Part shown: piece after piece, positions 1-14,287 of the stretch
Numbering within the stretch: position 1 is the first letter of the stretch
Layout: each line of letters begins with the position of its first letter
Origin: Metapseudomonas otitidis
GTDB taxonomy: Bacteria; Pseudomonadota; Gammaproteobacteria; Pseudomonadales; Pseudomonadaceae
Reading direction: 5' to 3'
NCBI RefSeq assembly: GCF_900111835.1
Contig: NZ_FOJP01000018.1
Span: 62,001-126,000, forward strand
Length of the DNA stretch: 64,000 nucleotides
The notes under the pieces: generated by a model
What the model was told of the DNA's origin: nothing
What the model saw: only the letters and a program-made list of their open reading frames with translations
Database searches by the model: none
Position numbers and translations under genes: made by a program

Positions 1-323
1 TGTTCCAGCAGTTCGCCGACTTCCGGGACGAACTGGTCGACGGACTGCACCAGCAGGGTCCAGTCGCGCTCGGGCAGGTTCTGGTAGGTGTCCTCGGCGA
101 AGGGGCCGCGACGCAGCTCCCAGGGGCGCTCGCCGTGTTCGAGGATGATGCGCGACTCGACTTCCTCTTCCAGGGACAGGCCGGCCAACTCATCGGGGGA
201 GATGGGGCTTTCGAAGCCTGGGATGGCCTGGCGGATCAGCAGCGGCTTCTTCTGCCAGTAGTCACGGAGGAATTCGCGGGCAGAGATGCCGCCGAGGATT
301 TGCAGGGGAAGATCGGAAGTCAT
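1..323 (-). CDS. roxA: Ribosomal oxygenase RoxA/YcfD-like cupin protein, N-terminal part
   Basis: Only about the first 107 residues are inside the window; the gene runs off the left edge. The start ATG is at 323-321 and gives MTSDLPLQILGGISAREFL. The following YWQKKPLLIRQAIPGF segment and the SPDELAGLSLEEEVESR stretch are typical of the JmjC-like cupin family YcfD/RoxA. These proteins are Fe(II)/2-oxoglutarate oxygenases that hydroxylate an arginine of ribosomal protein L16. The HxD iron ligands would lie beyond the edge, so activity cannot be judged. It is in the same direction as purB, 61 bases upstream of it, as expected in Pseudomonas. Family assignment rests on N-terminal resemblance only. 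Confidence 0.75.
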   Translation of the reverse strand, partial: MTSDLPLQILGGISAREFLRDYWQKKPLLIRQAIPGFESPISPDELAGLSLEEEVESRIILEHGERPWELRRGPFAEDTYQNLPERDWTLLVQSVDQFVPEVGELLE

Positions 324-384
324 GGCAGTGAACCTGTGAAATAAAAACGCCCGGCACGGCCGGGCGTATGGAGGCGGTTGCCCG

Positions 385-1797
<1,413 letters not shown>

Positions 1798-1863
1798 TCA
1801 TACATGAAAACCGACCCGGTCGCCGTGCCCGACCGGTCACCTTCCGGCGACCGGTCGCTGGGC

Positions 1864-2484
1864 TCACCCTCGTAGCAGGGGATAGAGTTCGGCGAGCAGC
1901 TTGCGACGGCTGAACAGCAACTGCCAGCGGTGGCCGCCGAGCTGGCGCCAGAGGCGGGCTGAGCGGATGCCGGCGAGCAGCAGGGCGCGGATCCTGGCGG
2001 CGTTGGTGGATTGCTGCAGGTAGCGCATGTCGCCATGCACCTGGATGCGCTGGCGGAAGGTGCTGAGTGTGTCCTGGTAGAGCGAGGCACAGGAGGCGAC
2101 GACGTTGTCGTGGGCCGGGCCGAAGTGCTGCACCTGCTGCTGGATCTGGTCGAGGCGGCTGCCGATCTGGTCGAGCATGTCGTCGCGCTTGGCCAGTTGG
2201 CGTTCGAGGGTGAGCAGCGACAGGGCGTAACGCAGGGGCTCGCGCTGGAGGCTGGCGGGCTCGCGTTCGAGTGCACTGACCAGGGCCTTGTAGCCGTCGC
2301 GCAGGTTGATGTCGTCGCCGCCGTACACGTCCAGGGTGCTCTTCGGGTCGCGCACCAGCAGGCTGCCGATCATGCAGGCGAGGGGGGCTTCGCTGATCTG
2401 CCCGGTCTTGGCGATGCGGTCGACCAGGGCGGCGGCTTCGAAGACGCCGCCGAGGGCAATGAGTTGTTCGTTCAGCGGGGCCAT
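1864..2484 (-). CDS. hflD: High frequency lysogenization protein HflD homologue
   Basis: The 206-residue product begins [21 protein letters not shown] and has the all-helical HflD pattern, including the segment [20 protein letters not shown] and the C-terminal [18 protein letters not shown]. In E. coli, HflD is a peripheral membrane protein that binds the lambda CII activator. Its general cellular role is unclear, but it is almost always found between mnmA and purB, as here. The ATG at 2484 shares one base with the mnmA stop codon (TGATG), so translation is probably coupled. A longer open frame continues into mnmA but is only the shadow of that gene. Confidence 0.93.
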   Translation of the reverse strand: MAPLNEQLIALGGVFEAAALVDRIAKTGQISEAPLACMIGSLLVRDPKSTLDVYGGDDINLRDGYKALVSALEREPASLQREPLRYALSLLTLERQLAKRDDMLDQIGSRLDQIQQQVQHFGPAHDNVVASCASLYQDTLSTFRQRIQVHGDMRYLQQSTNAARIRALLLAGIRSARLWRQLGGHRWQLLFSRRKLLAELYPLLRG

Positions 2485-3599
2485 CAGGTGCGTTCCTCGC
2501 TGTACCAGGGCTCGGCGCTCTCGATCACGCCGCCGCCGAGACACACCTCGCCGTCGTAGAAGACCACGGACTGGCCGGGGGTGACGGCGCGCTGGGGCTC
2601 GGCGAAGACGGCGCGGTAGCCGTCGGCGGTCTTCTCCAGGGTGCAGGCCTGGTCGGCCTGGCGGTAGCGCACCTTGGCGGTGAGTTGGCGCGGGGCGTCC
2701 AGTTCGATGGGGTTGACCCAGAAGATCTCGGATGCGAGCAGGGCCCGGGAGAACAGCCATGGGTGCTCGTTGCCCTGGCCGACCACGAGGACGTTGCGGG
2801 CGACGTCCTTGGCGAGGACGTACCAGGGCTCGTCGCTGGCGTCCTTCATGCCGCCAATGCCCAGGCCCTGGCGCTGGCCGATGGTGTGGTACATGAGGCC
2901 GTGGTGGCGGCCGATGACGTCGCCGTCAGTGGTCTCGATGTCACCCGGCTGGGCGGGGAGGTACTGCTTGAGGAAGTCGCTGAAGCGGCGTTCACCGATG
3001 AAGCAGATGCCGGTGGAGTCCTTCTTCTTGGCGGTGGCCAGGCCGTGTTTCTCGGCGATGGCGCGGACTTCCGGCTTCTCCAGTTCGCCGACGGGGAACA
3101 GGGTACGGGCGATTTCCTTGCCGCCGACGGCGTGGAGGAAGTAGCTCTGGTCCTTGTTCGGGTCCAGGCCCTTGAGCAGCTCGGTGCGACCGTCGATATC
3201 GCGGCGGCGCACGTAGTGGCCGGTGGCGATGAGGTCGGCGCCGAGCATCAGGGCGTAGTCGAGGAAGGCTTTGAACTTGATCTCGCGGTTACAGAGGATG
3301 TCCGGGTTCGGCGTGCGGCCGGCCTTGTATTCGGCGAGGAAGTGCTCGAACACGTTGTCCCAGTACTCGGCGGCGAAGTTGGCGGTGTGCAGTTTGATGC
3401 CGATGCGGTCGCAGACGGCCTGGGCGTCGGCCAGGTCTTCCTTGGCGGTGCAGTACTCGGTGCCGTCGTCCTCGTCCCAGTTCTTCATGAACAGGCCTTC
3501 CACCTGGTAGCCCTGTTCCATCAGCAGGAGAGCGGAAACCGAGGAGTCTACGCCGCCGGACATGCCGACGATGACGCGGGTGTTGGCTTTATCGGACAT
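2484..3599 (-). CDS. mnmA: tRNA-specific 2-thiouridylase
   Basis: MnmA makes 2-thiouridine at wobble U34 of tRNA-Lys, -Glu and -Gln, taking sulfur relayed by the Tus proteins, whose genes (tusDCBE) are also in this window at 23934-25319. The PP-loop motif [15 protein letters not shown] is at residues 12-26. The two active cysteines are expected in the segments [13 protein letters not shown] and [12 protein letters not shown], both present. The ATG at 3599 gives 371 residues, in line with the family. An in-frame TTG at 3620 is a less likely start. It overlaps hflD by one base, forming an mnmA-hflD pair. It is a cytoplasmic ATP-dependent enzyme. Confidence 0.96.
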   Translation of the reverse strand: MSDKANTRVIVGMSGGVDSSVSALLLMEQGYQVEGLFMKNWDEDDGTEYCTAKEDLADAQAVCDRIGIKLHTANFAAEYWDNVFEHFLAEYKAGRTPNPDILCNREIKFKAFLDYALMLGADLIATGHYVRRRDIDGRTELLKGLDPNKDQSYFLHAVGGKEIARTLFPVGELEKPEVRAIAEKHGLATAKKKDSTGICFIGERRFSDFLKQYLPAQPGDIETTDGDVIGRHHGLMYHTIGQRQGLGIGGMKDASDEPWYVLAKDVARNVLVVGQGNEHPWLFSRALLASEIFWVNPIELDAPRQLTAKVRYRQADQACTLEKTADGYRAVFAEPQRAVTPGQSVVFYDGEVCLGGGVIESAEPWYSEERT

Positions 3600-3661
3600 A
3601 GGAATCTGTTGCTGCTGCAAAAAAAGAACGGGATTCTACCAGTTGCGGCGAATGGGGGCGA

Positions 3662-4108
3662 TCAGGCCGGGTCGCGGATCAGGGCCAGGGGAAAGCGCTC
3701 ACCCGCCAGGTAGTCGTCGACACAGCGCAGGACGAGGCGGCTGCGCCAGCGGTCCTGCTGGGCTGCCAGCTCGTCACGGGTGAGCCAGCGCGGGCCGATG
3801 ATGCCGTCGTCCAGTGCCAGGTCGGGGCGATGACGCAGGGGGCGGGCGGCGAAGCAGACGCGCTGGTAGGTCACGCCATTGCTGGGGGCGGTGTACAGGT
3901 AGATGCCGGTGACGGCGGTGAGTTCAACCTCCCAGCCGGTCTCTTCGAGGGTTTCCCGCAGGGCGGCCTGGGGCAGCGTCTCGTCGGCTTCGAGGTGGCC
4001 GGCGGGCTGGTTCAGGACGGCCCGGCCGTCGGCTTCTTCCTCGACCAGGAGAAAGCGGCCCTGGTCTTCGACCACGGTGGCGACGGTGATGTGGGGTTGC
4101 CAGGTCAT
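3662..4108 (-). CDS. nudJ: Nudix hydrolase, NudJ-type phosphatase
   Basis: The 148-residue protein carries a complete Nudix box, GX5EX7REUXEEXGU, read as [23 protein letters not shown] at about residues 37-59. NudJ in E. coli hydrolyses thiamine pyrophosphate and hydroxymethylpyrimidine pyrophosphate and other nucleoside di- and triphosphates. Position next to mnmA is the same in many gamma-proteobacteria. The exact substrate cannot be inferred from sequence alone. The gene stops 62 bases before the mnmA start and may be co-transcribed with mnmA-hflD-purB, since no terminator is visible between them. Confidence 0.88.
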   Translation of the reverse strand: MTWQPHITVATVVEDQGRFLLVEEEADGRAVLNQPAGHLEADETLPQAALRETLEETGWEVELTAVTGIYLYTAPSNGVTYQRVCFAARPLRHRPDLALDDGIIGPRWLTRDELAAQQDRWRSRLVLRCVDDYLAGERFPLALIRDPA

Positions 4109-4155
4109 GGTGTGGCTCCTTCTGAGGGGGCGACATGTTCGCAGGGCTGCGCCGG

Positions 4156-4187
4156 AAAAAGAAACCCCGGGACATGCCCGGGGTTTC
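4156..4187 (-). terminator. Rho-independent terminator of idh
   Basis: An 11-bp perfect stem (4161-4171 with 4177-4187, arm GAAACCCCGGG) encloses a 5-nt loop. On the minus strand it is followed by a T-rich run. It lies 17 bases after the idh stop codon and before nudJ, so it separates the two transcription units. Confidence 0.85.
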
Positions 4188-4203
4188 TGGTACTGCAGGT
4201 CGT

Positions 4204-6432
<2,229 letters not shown>

Positions 6433-6797
6433 TAACGTTTGACTCTCTTCTATGCTGGACGCGCACAGACTCTCGTAGCGCACCGGTAGATGCAGTCGCT
6501 CAAACGGATCCGATGTTGAGCAGTGCCGAGAATTGCCGCGGAGGGGTAATGGAGCGCCAGTAGAGCGTTGCTCGGCCCGATCATGATGGTGGTCTGGCCG
6601 CTTCAGGGTCAGTTGAGCCTGGTCCCAGACTGCTCGACCCAGGTGACCATGAGGTCACGGCGCGCAGTGTACCATTCCTTTCGGTTGGCTGGCTCTGGCA
6701 CGATGTTTCGACTAAGGAAGATATGGTCGATGACCGCCCGTTTGGAGTAGGCTCACGGGCCGCAAGAGCATTCTCAAACCACAATATGGAGCTCAGC
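6433..6797. promoter_or_regulatory. Divergent promoter region idh/icd
   Basis: This 365-bp stretch separates the start codons of the two divergent isocitrate dehydrogenase genes and must carry promoters for both. I see no open frame that looks like a gene and no promoter hexamer pair or palindrome strong enough to name. The icd ribosome-binding site GGAG lies at its right end, near 6788. Confidence 0.5.
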
Positions 6798-8054
6798 ATG
6801 GGATACCAAAAGATCCAGGTTCCGGCAGTCGGTGACAAAATCACCGTTAACGCGGATATGTCCCTGAACGTACCGAATACCCCCATCATTCCCTTCATCG
6901 AGGGCGATGGTATTGGTGTCGACATCAGCCCTGTAATGATCAAGGTCGTGGACGCTGCCGTGTCCAAGGCTTATGGCGGTGAGCGCAAGATCGCCTGGAT
7001 GGAGGTCTATGCCGGCGAGAAGGCCACCCAGGTCTACGATCAGGACACCTGGCTGCCCAAGGAAACCCTGGAGGCCGTGCGCGACTATGTCGTATCCATC
7101 AAGGGCCCGCTGACCACGCCGGTGGGCGGTGGCATCCGTTCCCTCAACGTGGCCCTGCGCCAGGAACTGGATCTTTACGTTTGCCTGCGCCCCGTGCGCT
7201 GGTTCGAAGGCGTGCCGAGCCCGGTCAAGAAGCCCGGCGACGTGGACATGGTGATCTTCCGCGAGAACTCCGAAGACATCTATGCGGGTGTCGAGTGGAA
7301 GGCGGGTAGCCCCGAGGCCGAGAAGGTCATCAAGTTCCTCACCGAGGAAATGGGCGTGAAGAAGATCCGCTTCACCGAGAACTGCGGTATCGGTATCAAG
7401 CCCGTTTCCGAGGAAGGCACCAAGCGCCTGGTTCGCAAGGCCCTGCAGTACGCGGTGGACAATGACCGCAGCTCCGTGACCCTTGTGCACAAGGGCAACA
7501 TCATGAAATTCACCGAAGGCGCCTTCAAAGAGTGGGGCTACGAGATTGCGCGCCAGGAGTTCGGTGCCGAACTGCTGGATGGTGGGCCGTGGATGCAGTT
7601 CAAGAATCCGCGCACCGGCAAGAACATCGTGGTGAAGGACGTCATCGCCGACGCCATGCTGCAGCAGATCCTGCTGCGCCCGGCCGAGTACGACGTGATC
7701 GCGACCCTCAACCTCAACGGCGACTACCTGTCCGATGCCTTGGCGGCTGAGGTGGGGGGTATCGGTATCGCTCCGGGCGCCAACCTGTCCGACTCGGTGG
7801 CGATGTTCGAGGCGACCCACGGCACTGCGCCTAAATACGCAGGCCTGGACAAGGTGAACCCGGGTTCGGTGATTCTTTCCGCCGAAATGATGCTCCGCCA
7901 CATGGGTTGGGGCGAGGCTGCGGATCTGATCATCAAGGGCGTGAACGGTGCCATTGCGGCGAAGACCGTCACCTACGACTTCGAGCGTCTGATGGACGGT
8001 GCCAAGCTGCAGTCCTGCTCCGAGTTCGGCGACGCCATCATCACGCACATGTGA
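6798..8054 (+). CDS. icd: NADP-dependent isocitrate dehydrogenase, dimeric type
   Basis: The 418-residue protein begins [20 protein letters not shown] and carries the catalytic segments [15 protein letters not shown], with the serine that is phosphorylated by AceK in enterics (RENSED), and [18 protein letters not shown]. It converts isocitrate to 2-oxoglutarate, producing NADPH. I chose the ATG at 6798 because GGAG lies 7-8 bases upstream and the N-terminus is the family's. The frame is open upstream to 6723 without support. Having both monomeric and dimeric enzymes side by side is known from Pseudomonas. Confidence 0.97.
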   Translation: MGYQKIQVPAVGDKITVNADMSLNVPNTPIIPFIEGDGIGVDISPVMIKVVDAAVSKAYGGERKIAWMEVYAGEKATQVYDQDTWLPKETLEAVRDYVVSIKGPLTTPVGGGIRSLNVALRQELDLYVCLRPVRWFEGVPSPVKKPGDVDMVIFRENSEDIYAGVEWKAGSPEAEKVIKFLTEEMGVKKIRFTENCGIGIKPVSEEGTKRLVRKALQYAVDNDRSSVTLVHKGNIMKFTEGAFKEWGYEIARQEFGAELLDGGPWMQFKNPRTGKNIVVKDVIADAMLQQILLRPAEYDVIATLNLNGDYLSDALAAEVGGIGIAPGANLSDSVAMFEATHGTAPKYAGLDKVNPGSVILSAEMMLRHMGWGEAADLIIKGVNGAIAAKTVTYDFERLMDGAKLQSCSEFGDAIITHM

Positions 8055-8075
8055 TCGATAGACGTGCAACAAAAA

Positions 8076-8107
8076 AAGGCCGGTCAACTTGACCGGCCTT
8101 TTCGTTT
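8076..8107. terminator. Bidirectional terminator between icd and cspD
   Basis: An 11-bp stem (8076-8086 with 8090-8100, core GGCCGGTCA) has a 3-nt loop. It has an A run on the left and a T-rich run on the right, so it can stop icd (plus) and cspD (minus). Confidence 0.85.
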
Positions 8108-8122
8108 CCCCAGCTTTCAGGG

Positions 8123-8392
8123 TCAGGCTTCGACGGCGCTACCTTTGGCAGTGGCAACTGCAGCGGTGCCATGGGTATCGCTGGCCGCCGTGACAGGGCT
8201 GATATTCACGGCATGCAGGCCCTTGGGGCCCTGGATAATGTCGAAGCTTACCGGCTGGCCAGCCTTGAGGGTCTTGTAGCCCTCCATCTGGATCGCCGAG
8301 TAATGGGCGAACAGGTCCTCATCTCGGCCTTCAGCGAGGATAAATCCATACCCCTTGGCGTTGTTGAACCACTTGACCTTACCGCTAACCAT
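8123..8392 (-). CDS. cspD: Cold-shock-domain protein CspD
   Basis: The 89-residue protein starts MVSGKVKWFNNAKGYGFI and has the two RNA/DNA-binding motifs RNP1 (KGYGFI) and RNP2-like DLFAHYS of the cold-shock domain. A low-complexity tail rich in Ala/Thr follows residue 68. CspD in E. coli binds single-stranded DNA, slows replication, and is induced in stationary phase rather than by cold. It is encoded next to clpS/clpA as in enterics, and divergent from clpS. The start at 8392 follows a GAGGGA ribosome-binding site. Confidence 0.93.
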   Translation of the reverse strand: MVSGKVKWFNNAKGYGFILAEGRDEDLFAHYSAIQMEGYKTLKAGQPVSFDIIQGPKGLHAVNISPVTAASDTHGTAAVATAKGSAVEA

Positions 8393-8619
8393 GCTGATAT
8401 CCCTCTGCAAAGGACTCCATCACTGGAGTATCATCCACTACGACCCCGCGCCAGGCCCGACCGGGCGGACGAAGGTGCGGAACCCTTGATACCCGTAGGT
8501 GGGTATCCCTTGTTTGTAACACCCTTTTGCCTTTAGTCAAGGCGATGCGGCGACCGGCTGAGAAGCGGGTCAAACTCCATGGGGCGTTCCTTTCCATCGG
8601 CCAAGAAGCTTTTTCCAGC

Positions 8620-8982
8620 ATGCATGCAAGCAGCCAGATTCGACTAACATTCAATCAGGATCACCCCGAGCACATCGGCGGTGATGATGCCGGTCTGGTG
8701 CTTCAGGAAGCCAAGCCTGCCCTGAAGGCACCATCCATGTACAAGGTGGTGATGTTCAATGATGACTACACGCCGATGGATTTCGTGGTCGAGGTGCTGG
8801 AAACCATCTTCAACCTGGACCGCGAAGTGGCGACGCGGGTCATGCTGACCGTCCATACCGAAGGGCGGGCCGTATGTGGTGTGTATACGCGCGATATTGC
8901 TGAAACCAAGGCTATGCAGGTGAATCAATACGCGAGAGAGAGCCAGCATCCGCTGCTCTGTGAGATCGAGAAGGACGGTTAA
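8620..8982 (+). CDS. clpS: ATP-dependent Clp protease adaptor ClpS
   Basis: The 120-residue protein contains the ClpS core [21 protein letters not shown] and [20 protein letters not shown]. ClpS binds N-terminal destabilising residues (Leu, Phe, Tyr, Trp) and hands those substrates to ClpAP. The ND and MD positions in the [11 protein letters not shown] motif form the substrate pocket. The ATG at 8620 gives [14 protein letters not shown], the usual Pseudomonas start; the longer open frame upstream is not conserved. It lies 28 bases ahead of clpA and is surely co-transcribed. Genes for the tagging enzymes bpt and aat are 3-4 kb away. Confidence 0.96.
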   Translation: MHASSQIRLTFNQDHPEHIGGDDAGLVLQEAKPALKAPSMYKVVMFNDDYTPMDFVVEVLETIFNLDREVATRVMLTVHTEGRAVCGVYTRDIAETKAMQVNQYARESQHPLLCEIEKDG

Positions 8983-9010
8983 TCCGGCCACTTGGGTATG
9001 AGGTGAAGCT

Positions 9011-11281
9011 ATGTTGAACCGCGAGCTCGAAGTCACCCTCAATCTTGCCTTCAAGGAAGCACGCGCAAAACGTCATGAGTTCATGACGGTCGAGCACCTG
9101 CTGCTGGCCCTGTTGGACAATGATGCTGCTTCCGCCGTCCTCCGCGCCTGTGGCGCCAACCTGGATAAGCTCCGGCGTGACCTTCAGGAGTTCATCGACT
9201 CCACCACGCCGCTGATCCCTCAGCACGACGAGGATCGTGAAACCCAGCCGACGCTCGGCTTCCAGCGCGTTCTGCAGCGTGCAGTCTTCCACGTTCAGAG
9301 CTCCGGCAAGCGTGAAGTCACCGGGGCCAACGTACTGGTCGCCATCTTCAGCGAGCAGGAGAGCCAGGCCGTCTTCCTGCTCAAGCAGCAGAGTGTCGCC
9401 CGTATCGATGTGGTCAACTACATCGCCCATGGCATCTCCAAGGTTCCGGGTCATGGCGAGCAGCACGAAAGCGAGCAGGAAATGCAGGATGAGGAAGGCG
9501 GCGAGTCTTCTTCGGCAGGCCATCCGCTCGATGCCTATGCCAGCAACCTGAACGAGCTTGCCCGACAAGGGCGCATCGACCCGCTTGTGGGGCGCGAGAA
9601 TGAGGTTGAGCGTGTAGCGCAGATCCTGGCGCGTCGTCGCAAGAACAATCCGTTGCTGGTCGGTGAGGCTGGCGTCGGCAAGACCGCCATCGCCGAGGGG
9701 CTGGCCAAGCGCATCGTGGACAACCAGGTGCCGGAGTTGCTGGCCGACAGTGTCGTCTACTCCCTGGATCTCGGTGCGTTGCTGGCCGGGACGAAATATC
9801 GTGGCGACTTCGAGAAGCGTTTCAAGGCTCTGCTGAACGAGTTGCGCAAGCGCCCCCATGCCATCCTGTTCATCGATGAGATTCACACCATCATTGGTGC
9901 GGGTGCGGCATCCGGAGGGGTGATGGATGCATCCAACCTTCTCAAGCCGCTCCTGTCCTCGGGTGAAATCCGTTGCATTGGCTCGACGACTTTCCAGGAG
10001 TTCCGGGGCATTTTCGAGAAGGATCGGGCATTGGCGCGGCGCTTCCAGAAGGTGGATGTGGTCGAGCCCTCCGTCGAGGACACCATCGGCATCCTGAAAG
10101 GGCTCAAGCCGCGCTTCGAGCAGCACCACCACATCGAGTACAGCGATGAAGCGCTGCGTGCTGCAGCAGAGCTGGCGGCTCGCTACATCAACGATCGCCA
10201 CATGCCTGACAAGGCCATCGATGTGATCGATGAGGCGGGCGCCTATCAGCGCCTGCAGCCGGAAGAGAAGCGCGTGGCTCGGATCGAGGTGGCTCAGGTG
10301 GAAGATATCGTCGCGAAGATCGCGCGCATTCCGCCCAAGCACGTCACCAGTTCCGACAAGGAGCTGCTGCGCAATCTCGAACGTGACCTCAAGCTCACCG
10401 TCTTCGGCCAGGATGCTGCCATCGATTCGCTGTCGACGGCCATCAAGCTCTCCCGTGCTGGTCTGAAGTCCCCGGACAAGCCGGTCGGTTCCTTCCTGTT
10501 CGCCGGCCCTACCGGCGTGGGCAAGACCGAGGTTGCACGCCAGCTGGCGAAAGCGCTGGGGATCGAGCTCGTGCGCTTCGACATGTCCGAGTACATGGAG
10601 CGGCACACCGTCTCGCGTCTCATTGGTGCGCCTCCCGGCTACGTCGGGTTCGACCAGGGCGGATTGCTGACCGAGGCCATCACCAAGATGCCGCATTGCG
10701 TGCTCTTGCTGGATGAGATCGAGAAGGCGCATCCCGAGGTCTTCAACCTGCTGCTGCAGGTCATGGACCACGGCACCCTCACCGACAACAACGGGCGCAA
10801 GGCTGACTTCCGCAACGTGATCGTGATCATGACCACGAACGCCGGCGCCGAGACTGCTGCGCGAGCGTCCATCGGTTTCACCCAGCAGGACCACTCGTCC
10901 GATGCGATGGAAGTGATCAAGAAGAGCTTCACGCCCGAGTTCCGCAATCGCCTGGACACCATCATCCAGTTTGGTCGTCTGTCGATGGAGACCATCAAGA
11001 ACGTGGTCGACAAGTTCCTCACCGAATTGCAGGCCCAGCTGGAGGACAAGCGTGTCCAGTTGGTTGTCAGTGACGAGGCGCGGGAATGGCTCGGTGAGCG
11101 CGGATACGACGTACAGATGGGAGCTCGCCCCATGGCTCGCCTGATCCAGGACAAGATCAAGCGTCCGTTGGCGGAGGAAATCCTGTTTGGCGAGTTGGCC
11201 GATCACGGCGGCGTGGTGCACGTCGATGTGAAGGGGGATGAACTGGCCTTCGAGTTCGAGACGACGGCCGAAATGGCCTGA
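9011..11281 (+). CDS. clpA: ATP-dependent Clp protease ATP-binding subunit ClpA
   Basis: The 756-residue unfoldase has the double Clp-N repeat (residues 1-150), an acidic linker rich in Glu, and two AAA+ modules. Walker [10 protein letters not shown] is near residue 218 and Walker [10 protein letters not shown] near 500, with Walker [10 protein letters not shown] and [13 protein letters not shown]. It forms a hexamer on the ClpP protease and unfolds substrates, including N-degron proteins brought by ClpS. The length matches the family (758 in E. coli). It sits directly behind clpS and ends at a terminator shared with infA. Confidence 0.98.
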   Translation: MLNRELEVTLNLAFKEARAKRHEFMTVEHLLLALLDNDAASAVLRACGANLDKLRRDLQEFIDSTTPLIPQHDEDRETQPTLGFQRVLQRAVFHVQSSGKREVTGANVLVAIFSEQESQAVFLLKQQSVARIDVVNYIAHGISKVPGHGEQHESEQEMQDEEGGESSSAGHPLDAYASNLNELARQGRIDPLVGRENEVERVAQILARRRKNNPLLVGEAGVGKTAIAEGLAKRIVDNQVPELLADSVVYSLDLGALLAGTKYRGDFEKRFKALLNELRKRPHAILFIDEIHTIIGAGAASGGVMDASNLLKPLLSSGEIRCIGSTTFQEFRGIFEKDRALARRFQKVDVVEPSVEDTIGILKGLKPRFEQHHHIEYSDEALRAAAELAARYINDRHMPDKAIDVIDEAGAYQRLQPEEKRVARIEVAQVEDIVAKIARIPPKHVTSSDKELLRNLERDLKLTVFGQDAAIDSLSTAIKLSRAGLKSPDKPVGSFLFAGPTGVGKTEVARQLAKALGIELVRFDMSEYMERHTVSRLIGAPPGYVGFDQGGLLTEAITKMPHCVLLLDEIEKAHPEVFNLLLQVMDHGTLTDNNGRKADFRNVIVIMTTNAGAETAARASIGFTQQDHSSDAMEVIKKSFTPEFRNRLDTIIQFGRLSMETIKNVVDKFLTELQAQLEDKRVQLVVSDEAREWLGERGYDVQMGARPMARLIQDKIKRPLAEEILFGELADHGGVVHVDVKGDELAFEFETTAEMA

Positions 11282-11298
11282 TAGTCAGGCAAACGAAA

Positions 11299-11325
11299 AA
11301 GCCCGGCGATTGCCGGGCTTTTTTC
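11299..11325. terminator. Bidirectional terminator between clpA and infA
   Basis: A 9-bp stem AAGCCCGGC/GCCGGGCTT (11299-11307 with 11312-11320) with a 4-nt loop is preceded by A residues and followed by a T run. It can terminate clpA rightward and infA leftward. Confidence 0.85.
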
Positions 11326-11334
11326 TGGATCCGA

Positions 11335-11553
11335 TCAGCGGGCGCGGTAGGTGATGCGGCCTTTGCTCAGATCATAGGGAGTCAGCTCGACGCGAACTTT
11401 GTCACCGGTCAGGATGCGGATGTAGTTCTTGCGCATCTTGCCGGAAATGTGCGCGGTGACGACGTGCCCGTTTTCCAACTCCACGCGGAACATGGTGTTG
11501 GGTAGGGTGTCGACGACAGTGCCTTCCATTTCGAAGCTGTCTTCTTTCGACAT
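11335..11553 (-). CDS. infA: Translation initiation factor IF-1
   Basis: The 72-residue S1/OB-fold protein starts [20 protein letters not shown] and ends GRITYRAR, the classic IF-1 sequence. IF-1 binds the 30S A site together with IF-2 and IF-3 during initiation. Size is exactly that of the family. The position between clpA and bpt/aat is conserved in gamma-proteobacteria. Confidence 0.98.
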
Positions 11554-11652
11554 GCAGTAGAGCCCTCGGTATCAAAGAATGGCCGGGTGCAATCGGCGCC
11601 TGGCAAAAACGGCGTGCATTGTGCCCGAAAATGCCACCGCTCGCCAAGGGCT

Positions 11653-12360
11653 TCAGGTCAGAGTGACCCAGCGCTGGTTCACGAAGAGCTCGATTGGACG
11701 GTACTGGGTCTTGTAATTCATCTTGCGGCAGTTCTTGATCCAGTACCCGAGGTAGACGGCTTCAAGGCCCAGGCGCAGGGTTTCGCCGATCTGCCAGAGA
11801 ATCGCAAAACGGCCCAGGCTGCGCCGTTCTTCCGAAGGGTCGTAGAAGGTGTAGACGGCGGAAAGACCGTTCGGCAGGACGTCGGTAACGGCTACTGCGA
11901 CCAGGCGTCCTTGCAGGCGGAACTCGAAGAAGCGGCAGAACGAAAGATCGCGGACCAGGAAGGTCGAGAACTGGTCGCGGCTCGGAGGGTACATGTCGCC
12001 GTCGGCATGGCGTTCCTCGATGTAGCGCACGTAGAGCGCGTAGTACTCCTCGGTGAAGGAGGGTTTCACTCCGCGTACTTCGATATCCGCGTTCCGCTTG
12101 AGGATGCGGCGCTGCTGGCGGTCGGGGCTGAACGGTGCGGCGGGGATTCGGGCAGGAACGCAGGCGGTGCAGCGTTGGCAGTGGGGGCGGTAGAGGTGGT
12201 CTCCGCTCCGGCGGAAACCCATTTCCGAGAGCTCGGCATAGACGTCCACGTCCATGGGCTGGCTGGGGTCGAGGAACAGCGTAGTGGCCTGCTCCCCGGG
12301 CAGATAGCTGCATGGGTGTGGCTGAGTGGCATAGAACTTCAAGCGGGCCAACTCGGTCAT
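11653..12360 (-). CDS. bpt: Aspartate/glutamate leucyltransferase (Bpt, arginyltransferase family)
   Basis: The 235-residue protein begins [22 protein letters not shown] and has the conserved cysteine cluster [13 protein letters not shown] near residue 67 and the C-terminal ...[20 protein letters not shown]. These mark the ATE1-type N-end-rule transferases. In bacteria (Bpt) this enzyme puts Leu onto N-terminal Asp/Glu, creating a degron for ClpS-ClpAP. I chose the ATG at 12360; the long frame upstream is the shadow of aat. It lies 53 bases after aat, so both tagging enzymes are probably made together. Confidence 0.94.
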   Translation of the reverse strand: MTELARLKFYATQPHPCSYLPGEQATTLFLDPSQPMDVDVYAELSEMGFRRSGDHLYRPHCQRCTACVPARIPAAPFSPDRQQRRILKRNADIEVRGVKPSFTEEYYALYVRYIEERHADGDMYPPSRDQFSTFLVRDLSFCRFFEFRLQGRLVAVAVTDVLPNGLSAVYTFYDPSEERRSLGRFAILWQIGETLRLGLEAVYLGYWIKNCRKMNYKTQYRPIELFVNQRWVTLT

Positions 12361-12413
12361 GGCGGAACCTCGGAAAAGCCTTCCGCAAGTGTATGTCAGG
12401 GTTGGCGACTCGC

Positions 12414-13097
12414 CTAGGCGACGGTCCAGTCGGCGGTGTTCGGCTGGTCCAGATACAGCTGGAGGTAGCGGGCGTACTCGCTGCGGGGGATGGCGTAGGC
12501 GCCCAGGCTCTGGAGGTGCGAGGTGGGCATCTGGCAGTCGATCAATACGAATCCCCACTTGACGAGGTGGGTGGCCAGCGTGGCGAAGCCGACCTTCGAA
12601 GCATTGTCTGCCCGGCTGAACATGGATTCGCCAAAGAACAGCTTGCCGATGGCCAGGCCATAGAGGCCGCCCACCAGTTCGCCGTTCAGCCTGACTTCCA
12701 CCGAGTGGGCGAAGCCCCTCTGGTGCAGCTCGATATAGGCCTGCTGCATGGCGTCGGTGATCCAGGTTCCGTCTGCATAGCTGCGAGGGCCAGCGCAACC
12801 TCGGATCACGGCTGCGAAGTCCGTGTCGAAGCTCACCTCGAATCTGCCTTGGCGAAGGATTTTCGCCAGGCTGCGTGATACGTGGACTTCGTGGGGGGAT
12901 AGGACGGTGCGTGGGTCGGGTGACCACCAGAGTGGCGGCTGCCCCTCCTGGAACCAGGGGAAGCAACCGTGGCGATAGGCGGCGAGGAGGCGCTCCGCGC
13001 TCAGATCGCCACCTGCCGCGAGCAGGCCGTTGGGCTCACGCAGTGCGCGCTCCAGGGGAGGGAAGTCGTAGGTTTCGCGATTGAGCCAGGTCAGCAT
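12414..13097 (-). CDS. aat: Leucyl/phenylalanyl-tRNA-protein transferase
   Basis: The 227-residue protein starts [19 protein letters not shown] and includes the Aat signature [20 protein letters not shown]. Aat transfers Leu or Phe from tRNA to N-terminal Lys/Arg, making substrates for ClpS-ClpAP, which are encoded nearby. An ATG six codons upstream (13115) is also possible and has a GAGG about 11 bases before it; I prefer 13097 because the family normally begins MLTWL. It follows trxB by some 36 bases in the same direction. Confidence 0.94.
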   Translation of the reverse strand: MLTWLNRETYDFPPLERALREPNGLLAAGGDLSAERLLAAYRHGCFPWFQEGQPPLWWSPDPRTVLSPHEVHVSRSLAKILRQGRFEVSFDTDFAAVIRGCAGPRSYADGTWITDAMQQAYIELHQRGFAHSVEVRLNGELVGGLYGLAIGKLFFGESMFSRADNASKVGFATLATHLVKWGFVLIDCQMPTSHLQSLGAYAIPRSEYARYLQLYLDQPNTADWTVA

Positions 13098-13133
13098 GGA
13101 AGGGGAGGGCGGCATGGCCGCCCGACCTCATCG

Positions 13134-14096
<963 letters not shown>

Positions 14097-14287
14097 TCAT
14101 AAGTCTTTGTCACAAAAGAGAATGCGTGCTCCAATTGAGCACTGCGCAAGACGCTGCGGGCTATGCTACACCGAAGCAGGAAGCGTCAGCAAAACGCACC
14201 CGCAGCGCCGTGTGCGCTGTGGCGTCCGAGCGTTAAACCCGTACAATGGGCGTCTTTTTCGCCCCTGATCGAATCTTGGACGCGCCA

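Noticed and set aside
8912-11221. 769-residue minus-strand frame opposite clpA
   Set aside because: Antisense shadow of clpA; composition lacks any domain and the real gene has full AAA+ motifs.
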